In this document: positions 26,056-35,956 of the stretch, in pieces
Numbering within the stretch: the stretch's first letter is position 1
Layout: each line of letters starts with the position of its first letter
From: Acarospora socialis
Taxonomy: Eukaryota; Ascomycota; Lecanoromycetes; Acarosporales; Acarosporaceae
Length of the DNA: 64,000 bases
Direction of reading: 5' to 3'
Assembly: GCA_025617375.2 (NCBI GenBank)
Contig: JAMYGW020000008.1
Coordinates: forward strand, 1,550,001 to 1,614,000
The notes under the pieces: model-generated
Database searches by the model: none
Told to the model about the DNA's origin: nothing
Seen by the model: only the letters and a program-made list of their open reading frames with translations
Made by a program: the position numbers and the translations under genes

Positions 26056-26187
26056 ATGGGTAAGTTATCGCAATCATTGATTGTAGATCCGGGCATCAAC
26101 ACTAACTATCAACAAGGTATTGCATCAATGGAAGCCTACGTCAACACCCAACCATCCTCTCTCGAACATGGAGATGTTGAGTACTAA
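26056..26187 (+). CDS. Candidate small spliced reading frame of unknown function
   Basis: Exon 26056-26059 (ATGG), a 57-nt intron at 26060-26116 with GTAAGT donor, perfect ACTAAC branch site and AAG acceptor, then exon 26117-26187. The spliced product is 24 residues starting MGIASMEAYVNT and ending EHGDVEY. A TATA-like box lies upstream. Splice signals are as good as in neighbouring genes, but the peptide matches nothing I know. It could be a non-coding RNA, or further exons may exist: the 26120-26404 frame stays open in another phase. I rate coding status as unsure. Confidence 0.25.
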   Translation: MGKLSQSLIVDPGINTNYQQGIASMEAYVNTQPSSLEHGDVEY

Positions 26188-27043
26188 GCGTGCTGGGGCA
26201 TTACTTCGTCGAGGCCGTAAGGACGTCATGACCGCCGGACCACACGAGGAACGCAGGCAGAAGCTGTCCGTATCAACCCTACTCTCAGCACCACTACCCC
26301 CGAGACGTGGAACTTGGGGCGCCTCGTCCCGTGAACCATCAGTTACACGTCTCGTTGGACTCCCTCCTAGAGCCCTGACCAATTTCAAGAAGCAAATGAT
26401 CTAGTTGCTACCGCTGTCGTTATCGTTATCTTGTCTGCGCTGCTGGCATTTCGACCAAGTACGAGTACCACACGGTGCCCCTCCGCAGAGGATACCTCGT
26501 TTGTACTTATCAGTACTGAGAGCTACGGCGGCGTTTTTATGATCACGCTTGCCCCTCACGACGACAGCACAACATCACGACGTGGACTGACTGTTCCTCC
26601 ATACTCACGCTCTGGAGAGTGAGATCTCTGGCTTACACACTTGGTGTTATTGATGAAGTCAGTTCTGTGAAGGATCGAAGCCCTGTTACTAAGATGTTTG
26701 GGGCTATTTGTGTGACAGACCACGATGGAATTCTCCGACTGTCCTATCAGCCGGCGGTTACGATTACATACGACCAACGTGGCAGTTGTGAAAACAAGGT
26801 TTCATTGTCAGACAGACTCAGTATTTCAGGCAATGACAATTCCAAAAAAGAGCGCCGGCCATCATTCTAACACCTCCGTCATGAAACGCAGCTCCTCACC
26901 CAACCCCTATGAAGCTGACCCGCCTAGGCCCCAGAAACAGGAGAAATACTGAAATGACTGGCCAGGAGCAGACTATCAAAAGAAAGAAGAGTCATAACGT
27001 TGCAAGAAGGGGGCAATTTCTTTTCCGTTTTCATTCAATTTCA
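26188..27043. other. Intergenic
   Basis: No gene supported. Short opposing frames have no motifs. No repeats recognised. Confidence 0.4.
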
Positions 27044-27376
27044 TCAAATCGCTTGGAGCCTCTTCTGACGCTCGCAGCTAAGGTCGTATATTTCCCTATC
27101 GAGGGATCGAATCATGTCGGTGGAGCGATCGATGGATGCTCGAAACTTGCTGCCCTCGCGTTGCCAGCGAGAGATTCGCTCTATCTCTGCAGCTCGTCGT
27201 CTCTGTTTCGTGTCGATCTTGTCGCAAAGCTTGCATTTCTGGCCCTGGGGAACGGTCTGCATGATGAGTTTCATGCCGCACGTCTCTCCGGTTCGGTACT
27301 CTCTGTTGCAGTGCTGTCTGAAGTGGCCCCACTTCCAATCGCCGCATGCGAAGCGATGCTGGTCGAAGAAGCACAT
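27044..27376 (-). CDS. Small Cys/His-rich fungal protein, unknown function
   Basis: About 110 residues from ATG 27376, starting MCFFDQHRFACGDWKWGHF. Cys and His pairs (MCFF, FACG, HFRQHC, TCGMKL, KCKLCDKID) suggest a small zinc-binding fold. A Lys/Arg/Glu-rich helical half follows. The type resembles short uncharacterised proteins common in filamentous ascomycetes that begin with a Cys-x-x-F motif and have a C-x-x-C in the middle. The start is uncertain. Upstream lies a good intron 3' end (branch GCTAAC, acceptor GGCAAG just before the ATG region), so a spliced leader or an extra N-terminal exon is likely. A TATA box at 27738-27745 sits about 360 nt upstream. No function can be given. Confidence 0.55.
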   Translation of the reverse strand: MCFFDQHRFACGDWKWGHFRQHCNREYRTGETCGMKLIMQTVPQGQKCKLCDKIDTKQRRRAAEIERISRWQREGSKFRASIDRSTDMIRSLDREIYDLSCERQKRLQAI

Positions 27377-27737
27377 GTTTCGAGTTGTCCTTGCCGCCAA
27401 GCAAAGTTAGCAGTCGCTACCGGCCAGCCTGGCAAGGGCCATCTTACTGCTACACGTCTCTTGTCGAATCAACTTCTGACAGTTGAGCTTTCTGAATCGT
27501 ACTACCAATATGTTAGAGGGTTGACACATTACCGACTTCTATCAACCTACTAATACTTCGTTGCCGTCGACGTCTCTGCCAATAGAAAGTCTTAGGGGTT
27601 TCGAGGGTTGACGGCCGTGGGCGGGATCAGCGTCGAAACTATCTTGTTCAGGAAGATATGAGCGCTTCTTGAGACTCGACTTAAGACGAAGGACTGGTGG
27701 ATGAAGAAAGAAGACGAAACAGAGGGTATGAGGGCGA

Positions 27738-27745
27738 TATTTATA
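27738..27745 (-). promoter_or_regulatory. TATA box upstream of small Cys/His-rich gene
   Basis: TATAAATA on the minus strand, followed by a pyrimidine-rich stretch with no ATG for over 200 nt, as expected for a 5' leader. Confidence 0.45.
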
Positions 27746-30700
27746 TTGCAAGAGCTTGCACCTGGACTCGATCTGGTTCTTAATCCGGACCAGGAATCAA
27801 TATCAACAACAACAACACTAACGGCGCAGCACTTGATAGTCCTCGGGGTTCCGATCGTATGACGCCTTACCTTTACCCCTCATCTTAGTCGAAGTTATTG
27901 TCTACGAAGCCAACGGAACACCGGGACGCGGTGTGTCCGTATCCTTGCCTTTCAGCTTGGATGTCATCCTGGAGAGTCGGTGAAGCCGTGGAACCACAGA
28001 AGCGCAACGGCCGAACACCTTTCCCATCTTTCTCCTCCGCTTGTACGCCCTGGTTCGTTATACCTCCCTGTCATTATTGTGGTTGGACTAGTGATCTGCC
28101 GTGCAATGCGGGCGCATGTCTTTCATCAAATCTTGTCTTAGTGCATGCATCTTGTCGGTCTTAATCATCACGTGTGAGCTGAGCAGTCCAACTTTCTCTT
28201 AGTTTCCATCAATACCACCGTCACCCTCTTCATATGAGTGGAGGATATTTTCATCCATCTTTGGTTACCCGTCCGCATCCGAGCACGGGATCGCGGATTG
28301 ATTTTAATTTGTTGATGCCGGCTCAGCTGCTATCCTTCCGGGCATGAAAGTCTTATTGTTTACTGCTATTCAGCTCGAGTGGCAGGATGAGAGGCGACGT
28401 CAGCTGCCGGATAGAGTTTCATGCCATTCTATAGGCTGACAGGAGAACTGACTGGTGACGAGGCTGACGTTTGGCACTCCGATCAGCAAAAGTCAACGGC
28501 GAAAATATCCATCCGGACTGGACACGAGCTACTGACCAGGGACCCAGGTTATTCTCACTTGCACTGATAATAACTCTTGCAAGTGAGTCGCCAAGACCAG
28601 AGGACCGTGGTTCGGTCCGTTGGTCCGTCTTCCTAGGGTTGGTGGTCATCTTACCTGGACTGTCTGCGTCGCACTCTCGTCGTGTTCAGCATCCTTTACG
28701 CCATCAAACATCACCCTTGTTTTGTCTCGGATCCTATGTCCAGACTCAAAGCCCTTCCGTTGTCGGGTTTCAGCTGTCGCCGTCTTTCCATTTCCCCTAG
28801 CAGGCTAATGCAGGATTCTCAGGCCGTGTCACCCGCATTAGTATCACAGTGTGAACATCAGGCCAATTCTCGATCCGAGGCCTTCAGCCCGTGCGTGCCG
28901 ATCCACATCTACTAGGATGGAGCAACAGCTAACTTCAGCACGCTTCTGACGTGGCGGACTCGGTCTGGTCAGGATAGCTAAGTCACTGCTCCAGAAACAT
29001 GCATTTCCGTCAATCGACGCGGTCACTTAAACGCTCGGTCCTTCTCCCCTCTAAAAGCGGAGAAGAACAGCATCAGGATAGTCATCCCTCACCAATTCGA
29101 ACAGTATCGGATATTGGGTCACGAATTGCTCGATGAGCCTATGGATGGAATCATTCAAAGAGGCTACTCGAGTAAACATGTGCATTCCGCCCGGATCAGG
29201 ACGAAAAGCCGGTCAGACTGGTGGGACTGTGGTGGCGACTTTTTGCACTCGGATGTATCACGTCACAGAACTAGCCATTGATCCACTGGGGGAAAGTCAT
29301 TTATTGACAGGCAAGTCAAGGCAGCAACACAGCCTGATCGGTTGTAAACAGTCAATCAATGCCAATACCACTTTGTCACCAACCTTATGCGCTAATAGGT
29401 TCGATCGCACGGCAAGCCAAGGGGGGCTGGAAGTCGTGAGGGGATAGTGCCCTTGGGTGTTGGATGCCCTCGCTTTACTCGTTTTTTTTTGTTTTCCAAC
29501 ATCTCAAGCCCTGAGCAAGCCCAAACATAGCTGAGCTAGCGCGAATAGATGTCTGTGCAACCCCCAACTTGCTTCTCAGGGCTAACAGCCGCATTTGCGG
29601 ACTCGGCTCGATCAACTTGAGCGTCATCTATCATCAACTTCAAACGGCACAATTGCAGCGTCGTTGGATTTTACTATTATGCACGCCCGTTTCTGCCATG
29701 CTACTCGTACCCAGCTCTTGGGTCGTACTCACCTCAGGTGAGCAGCTACAGCTGCGCGCACGCAACTAGCCGTACAGCGGCCGGCAACAAATGAGAGATG
29801 GAGATGGGTGGATGGAGAAAATAAGGTGTAAGCGTCCAGGTGTGGGAGGCTATATCCGGTGGCCTGATTGGTAGAGACCCATCGTGCAGATCATCAGCGA
29901 CGGCGTCACTAACGACGCACTGACGGTCAATAGAAGTGTGGGTGTCATGCAGAAGGCGCGGTAGTCATTGGATGCAGGTGGTGGAAGCAGAGTCACTTCT
30001 TACACATACGTGGCGCGTAGAATCTCATGCATCCTGGTCTGCAGTTGCTTAATCCCGACTACGGTTACTAACGTTACACGCGTAGACACAACTACCGTAC
30101 ATATCATAGTATTACCTGATGCCAAAACAAATACGGAGGTAAGGTAGGAAGTATGAGACCTCAGATAATATTATATGCAGGGCTAAGCATTGCCGACTTT
30201 GGCCGTGCCGTTTTGAATTACTTGACTTGTTGACTCCTCGTACGATCTCGTAATAGGCGCTTCGAGACTATCACCGACTACCGCCTTACTCTTCCATCTA
30301 AACCGGCAATATCCCTCCCGTTGGCCCCAGCTTGACATGCTGCATCACCGACTTCACTGTGAGTTGGAGCATCCGATTCTATTCCCATTGGCTCTCCTGG
30401 AGAATGCTGTCTGGGGCCATGCTGTGAGGAAGAGATCAACAGCGGAATGAAACTACAAAACAACTCGGAAAGAAACAACCTCAACTGTCGTGCGCTTCCA
30501 CAAGCAAAGTGATACATGACTGTACATGGGGGAATGGCCCTGCCCAAGTAGATGAACCACGCCGGCTGTATGAGTCATGAGTGAAGATTTTATGGGACTT
30601 CAGTAAGGGTTGAGAATGTTGTTCATACGATGCAAGGAGATTCGGTCGGAAGGAGAGGAACTTGCTGAGAACGGCTAAGAGGGTTGTTACTGTGTGTTAC

Positions 30701-30899
30701 CTGTATCTTGTCCCACGCAAGTAATTTCGAAAGCGAAAATAGCTTCATTGTAAACATTTGAGGTAGGGTCCGTGATGGTGCTATGCATGTTGCTGTTGCC
30801 TGCAGGAAATACGTATGTCCACAGTCGAACCCCAACCCCGCGACCAACCCCTTCGAGCATCAACCTCCACGATCCAATCAACACACCCATCATACAATC
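27746..30899. other. Gene-poor stretch of 3.1 kb
   Basis: All open frames are below about 110 codons, overlap one another and lack family motifs. Base composition is ordinary with no AT-rich RIP signature, tandem array or transposon feature. It could hold a long promoter, a non-coding RNA, or a gene decayed beyond recognition. Confidence 0.45.
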
Positions 30900-31715
30900 A
30901 TGGCGGTCGACAAGCTCTCGATCGCGTTACTCGACATCTGCGACGAGCTGCTTCTTCACATCTTCGCCTTCCTCGAGATCCCCGAGCTGCTGGCGTGTTC
31001 CAGGGTACGCTCCCCCCTTCCCACCCTCAGTAGACGTCAACCCCGCACACCACCAAGTCACTAACACACCGCAACCCACCAGACCTGCCACCGCCTCCGC
31101 TCCCTCGCCCTCGACCCCGTCCTGCACGCCCACAGACTCCAAGCCGCCTCGCACCGGCTCTCGCTCTCGCTCCGCAACCGGCCCCCGCTCTCCTCCCTGC
31201 GCCCGCCCGTCTCGGCCATCTACCTGACGGCGACGCACGTCGCGGCGCGCAAGGTGCGGTGGTCGATGCTCTGCATCCGACTGTCGCGGCGGCTGTCGCG
31301 GCGGCCCAGCGCCAGCTCGCTGGTCAGCAGCAACATCCTGCCGAAAGAATGCTGTACGCTGGACCGGGGCAGCGGGGAGGTGGTGTGGGGTGGGGGGGTG
31401 GCGCCGGGGATTATTGGGGTCAGGAGGAAGGTGGAAAGGGAGAGGTTGAAGGATGGGTTGAGGGCTTGGGTGGCGAGGCGGGCGGAGGTGGTGAGGGGAA
31501 GGGTGGAGAGGGAGAGGGAAAGGGAGAGGGAGAGGGTGAGTGTGAGGAGTTTGGTGCTCAGGTTTGGGGGGAGGAGGGCGGGGGTGGGGAGTGGGAAGGA
31601 GGGGAAGGGGGTAGGGGGGGGGGAGAAGCGAAAGAAGGGAGAGGTGACGAGGTCGCATGTTTGGGGGTTGAGGAGGTTTTGGGAGGGGCTTGGGAGGGAG
31701 GGGCAGGCTGGATGA
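30900..31715 (+). CDS. F-box protein
   Basis: Two exons, 30900-31004 and 31083-31715, 245 residues. The F-box is at residues 8-50 (LDICDELLLHIFAFLEIPEL, then LACSR joined to TCHRLRSLALDPVL). F-box proteins recruit substrates to SCF ubiquitin ligases through Skp1. Substrate choice cannot be inferred. The middle part contains RQLSRRPS-like and NILPKECC segments that I recall from a family of fungal F-box proteins. The C-terminal third comes from an extreme purine tract on the coding strand and reads as Arg/Glu/Gly/Val low complexity (ERERERERERV). That part may be poorly conserved, and the true 3' end is less sure. The start is in the context ATCATGGCG. Confidence 0.8.
31376..31700 (+). repeat. 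G/A-rich purine tract inside the F-box gene
   Basis: Long runs of GGGGTGGGGGGG and GAGAGGGAAAGGGAGAGGG on the plus strand. Multiple G runs could form quadruplexes. It is coding in the F-box frame. Confidence 0.7.
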
Positions 31716-32163
31716 CGAGGTTACGGTCGGGGCGGTGTTCGGGTTGCTGGTTCTTGCATATGGTGTGTTTATTTGGCAAGGGCAAGTGATGGACTTCTTC
31801 TTGCATCTGGGAAGCGCTTGGAGTTCTGAGTTTGTCCCTATTGCTAGCTATTCGAAGGATCTCGGGGTCGTCCTGACCGTATCATCGAGGACGTTATGTA
31901 GCGGATGGATCGAAGATGATACCGTTGCTTGGACAGATAACTAATCTGAGTTCGTGTTTGTTGAGTGACAAGGGCTACTATTGCTCGAAACAGGAGCCAA
32001 GTGTTGTAATATTGATGCCCTGATACGGTAATGAGATACGTTGGGATGTTCGATGGACTGGTGACCATGATTGTGATACGAGATTCAATGAGATATCCCA
32101 ACTCCATGCGCCACCAATATCGGGGTATCCTAAAGCAAAGCCAGCGTCCCCTGCCAAGAACGT
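31716..32163. other. Convergent 3' region, F-box gene and MEH1-like gene
   Basis: No supported exon. An open frame at 31690-31944 (+) overlaps the F-box stop in another phase and contains a hydrophobic stretch, but I found no convincing splice join. Confidence 0.4.
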
Positions 32164-32770
32164 CTAACCCTTTGAACCAATGATCGATCTAATCTCCTGT
32201 GACGGCCCACCAAACGGGCTGTAAAGCTTGCCGATACCATCTCTCTTCACACTCCTCCACACGGCGTCTCCGTCCTCATTTCTGCCACCGACGTCCTTAC
32301 CCGACGGCGTCCGATCACTCGATAACGGATGTGACCTCAGAACGCCCTCCATGATCCGCCGATACTGTCTCGCCTTCGCCGCTCTATCCTCCGTGTCGCC
32401 CGTTTGAGGCGACGCGAAGATATCGATCACATTCCTAATCCCCACGTCAGCTAGCTCCCCCCCCACAAGCATACGACACGCCACGACCGCCTTACTCGGA
32501 GGTCTTGAGGCAGATGGCCTCGAGCGCCTCCCTCTCGCGCTTGAGGACCTCCGGATCGGGCTGGTAGTCTGGGCCCAGCCCGCCGTTCGGATCGACGCCG
32601 CCGTAGTGGGATTGGTAAGGGTCGTCGAAGAGGAGGCGCGAGGTTTCAGACGACTGCGAGGGGGTTTTCGGCGACGTTAGCTTGGGGATCTAGGTCCTTA
32701 CAGTCCGATTGTGCGGTACCTCGCGATCGGAGCGGCCTCGCAGGCCAAGACAGGAGGCGCAGATGCCCAT
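32164..32770 (-). CDS. MEH1: LAMTOR1/MEH1 (EGO1)-like lipid-anchored protein
   Basis: Three exons, 32770-32720, 32653-32496 and 32434-32164, 159 residues. The start MGICASCLG carries Gly2 for N-myristoylation and Cys4/Cys7 for palmitoylation, as in LAMTOR1/p18 and yeast Meh1. Next comes LLFDDPYQSHYGG and then PEVLKREREALEAICLKTSE joined to NVIDIF, the helical LAMTOR1 core. In yeast and animals this subunit anchors the EGO/Ragulator complex to the vacuole or lysosome and brings Rag GTPases to TORC1. The sequence supports the lipid anchor directly. The TORC1 role is inferred from family membership. Exon 1 contains the whole lipidation signal and ends at a GTACCG donor. Confidence 0.83.
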
Positions 32771-33669
32771 GGAATGTGCGGTGGACCGGTTAGGCGCGGG
32801 AGGGGCTGCGGTTTGAGGATTGGAATGGATCTTCAGGACCGTGTTGTGGTAATTAAAAGAAGATTTGGGCGACGGGCGGTGGGATGTTGCATGGTTACGA
32901 GGTTCGCATTGAGAGGTTTGGCTGATGGAGACGGGGAGTTGCGATTGCCATTTGTAGCCGTTGCGATCACTAGCTCGGGAAGTCGCTGCTGGGGATAGAT
33001 ATGTTCATCGCGACCTTTTGCCATTGTAAGGTAACAATTCGCCGCCTCATACGGTTGAACGAATCGTGTACGAAGTGAGCATATGTGCACACTTTCTCAG
33101 AACATCTGACTGTAGTCTACTATGCGTTGGAATTTTCATCTCAATCCGGTTCTATAATGAGGGACTATCCAGCCCTTGAATAGTTTTGCTCACCACTGAT
33201 TCAATGCAGATAGCCTACAGCATTGGAAAATAGCACTTACATCTCCGATCAGATCAGAACGGTCAGCTTGAGACATGGCGGTTTTCTCTGTACATGTTAC
33301 CAGCATCCAAGGCCTGGATCATTGTTACCCTTGCCTTCGCTTTATTCAGGGCTAGCCGAAATATGAGCAGCCTCCCTTGTATCACCACAAGATGATATCA
33401 GTAGGGGACTTTTGTGCTCCTGCCGCCTCGTCTCCTTCATTCCAAATGCGGATGTATCAATTATGGGTTGGCCTCCTAACGCCAGGGAATGAAGCTACCA
33501 TGTCGAGGCTGGTCAAGCCTCTTACTACCTATCTCTGCTGATCGTCATGTATAAAGCGTTGCTCAATCTCTCTTTTATATCTTTCACACACAGCACTGCT
33601 TTGGCCATCACTCTTTTCCAACTCGCTCTTTACAAACAACAGCCAAAATACCACCACAACCGTGCCATC
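32771..33669. other. Divergent upstream region, MEH1-like and secreted PAN protein
   Basis: No coding exon recognised. It contains a TATAAAG at 33550-33556 ahead of the secreted protein gene. Confidence 0.5.
33550..33556 (+). promoter_or_regulatory. TATA box of the secreted PAN-domain gene
   Basis: TATAAAG lies 114 nt before the chosen start codon and is followed by a CT-rich transcription-start-like stretch. Confidence 0.5.
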
Positions 33670-35219
33670 ATGCACTTCACCCTCTCTTCGCTGAGCTCGA
33701 CCCTCGTTCTGTCCTCGTTCTGCGGTTCTACCTTTGCATTCCCTAGGCTTTGGGGCTCACGACTGGAGTCTGCTTTGGAGAAACGGAATGTCTGCATCTA
33801 TGATGATTACTTACTGTCTCTGAGGACCTTCCTGCCCGACTCCGAGCCTTTCTGCAGCTCTTACATTAGTATTCCTTTGGCCACAGTTACTGGGAGCACT
33901 ACCACTGCCAGAACGTACGTGCTTCACTGGGTCTCTGTTACTCACGACGTGTAAGTAGGGCTAACAGAGTCTAGGACTACGACAGAAATCTCGACATCAG
34001 AAATTACAGGTGTCACAGTCACCACAACCGATCTGGTCACTGAGACCCTCACAGCCACCATTAGTGCCGCGGGCTACAAAAAGCGCGCACCAGCACCCAG
34101 TCCAGCTGCCAGAATTGAGGCGACTGTCTGGCTCTCAAAAGTTGAGCGGGATGCCGCTGTCGACACGTCCATCGCAGCCGCTCTCTCTAGTGCTTGCTCA
34201 TGCTTGAGTGTTACCCCATCTACGACCACAATCACACCAACAGTATCCACGGTACGACTTAAAGATCGGCTCCGAATAGTCTCAGCAAAGCTAACATGAT
34301 ACTCTTCTAGACCAGAACTCTCTCGGCAATCGACTACGAGTATGCAACGGCTGCCCTCACTACTACTACGACAACAATCGTGACTGTGGTCGCAGTGCCA
34401 ACCGTGACTGCTTATAGCACTGGCGTCTTTACACTCCCAAACATCAACGTAACTTCAGTCTTGCCCCTACCGCCATACCCAGTCAATGTGACGGCCGCCA
34501 GCTCACCCTTGGAGAGTACGGCAACACCCTCAGCACCACCCACTCCGTTCGTCCCCGACGGCTGCCCCGCCATCAACGGAACCACCATCACCGCCACCGA
34601 CGGCGAAGTCTTCCTCGTCCTCTGCGACACCGACTTTGTCGGACGTGACAGCATCGGTCTCAGCGAGCCCGACCTCCAGTCCTGCGTCGCGGAGTGCTCC
34701 CAAGCCAACGACGGCTTCTCCGCCACCCCGTGCCTTGGCGTATCCTACCGACCGCAACTCGCAAATAACTGCTACCTCAAAACCAGCGTCGACACGCCGA
34801 CCACGAACACGACCTACGAAGTCGTCAGCGCCATCCTCATCACCGCTTTACCCCTAACTAACACCACCACCACCACCAATACCACCGCCTCAACCAACAG
34901 CAGCAGCATCACGCTGCCCATCTTCAACACGACCGCGCTCCCAATCGGCCCGACCGCCACGATCCCCCTCAACCTCACCGGCATCACGCCCTCGCCCTCC
35001 ATCAACGTCACGACCACGCCGCCGCCTTCGTACGTCCCGAGCTTGTCGCTGAACGACTCCAGGTCCGAGTTCTGCTCCAACTGCCCCAATATCTACACCT
35101 CGACCATCTACTCCACCACCACCATCTACACCACGTTGGCGGCTCTCCCGATCCCCTCCATCTCAATCCCCTCCGTCTCAATCCCCTCCATCTCGATCCC
35201 CTCCATCTCGATCTTCTGA
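33670..35219 (+). CDS. Secreted Thr/Ser-rich protein with a PAN/apple-like domain
   Basis: Three exons, 33670-33914, 33975-34251 and 34311-35219, 476 residues. The signal peptide is MHFTLSSLSSTLVLSSFCGS plus TFA. The mature chain is rich in Thr/Ser blocks that would be heavily O-glycosylated. A Cys-containing PAN/apple-like domain lies at about 254-330 (GEVFLVLCDTDFVG, LQSCVAECSQ, CLGVSYRPQLANNCYLKT). Asn-x-Thr sites are many. The C-terminus ends in four copies of a five-residue Ile-Pro-Ser-(Ile/Val)-Ser repeat, with no GPI signal or membrane span. The start at 33670 is chosen over 33547 because it gives a clean signal peptide. It is probably a cell-wall or secreted protein. The binding target is unknown. 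Confidence 0.82.
35151..35210 (+). repeat. Tandem 15-bp repeat, four copies
   Basis: Unit ATCCCCTCCATCTCA, with single-base variants between copies. It is in frame and encodes the IPSIS repeats at the C-terminus of the secreted protein. Confidence 0.9.
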
Positions 35220-35956
35220 TCGATTCGGTCGATCGGATTGGAGGGCCTTGCTGCTAGAACGCGGGTCTTGGCGGTTGAATGGACGGATGGAGGCAATTCG
35301 GGCAGTGATAATCGAGACGGGAACCGATGGGAGCGAAGGGCCGTGTTCGGCACACAATCAAGGTAGGCGAGACGGACGAGGATGAATGGAAGGGGCGCGC
35401 GTTCTTATTTTCCAACACTGCATCTCTAGCACGATTTTTCAACGTTTCCATTCTCGGTGCTTCTCTTCTCTGGTATGCCCCGGTGGCAGGCACGTTGCAC
35501 GTAGTGGGTGGCCTAGACGCGGCAAAGGCCTACCTTCTTTTCAAAGGCATAGATAGCATGTTTTAGAGATTTTATAGCACTTATCGTTATCATGGTCGTT
35601 TCTATTAGAGATGAAGATGGACGCTTTGCCCACCACTGTAACTTCAGCCTTGAATGTCGATGTGCATGCTTGGAAGTGGGTAGACAGCTAGCTACCTCAA
35701 GTCCCTGGAGTCAAAGCATCACAATCTACCCTGCCCTGCCTTGCTCTGCTCTGGCCGCTGCGATCCAATACTGTAAGCAAGAATCACATTCTCTTTGTTC
35801 GCATCCTATGCCCCCTTCTACCACCCCTCCACAATGTCCCCCTTCCGACACGACACGAAGCGAAGCTCGCAAACAGGTAAGATGTCGAAGCTAGATCTCC
35901 TCTCCTCACGACCACTTTTCTCATTCTTCCTTAGCACGCCATGTGCACACCCACCC
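35220..35956. other. Convergent 3' region, secreted protein and PAN2
   Basis: No supported gene. Only short frames without motifs. Confidence 0.45.

Noticed and set aside
26909-27553. 214-codon open frame on plus
   Set aside because: It is the shadow of the minus-strand Cys/His-rich gene. It lacks motifs, while the minus frame has patterned Cys/His and a TATA box.
31690-31944. Hydrophobic frame overlapping the F-box stop (+)
   Set aside because: No good donor-acceptor pair joins it to the F-box frame, and the F-box coding sequence ends cleanly before it.
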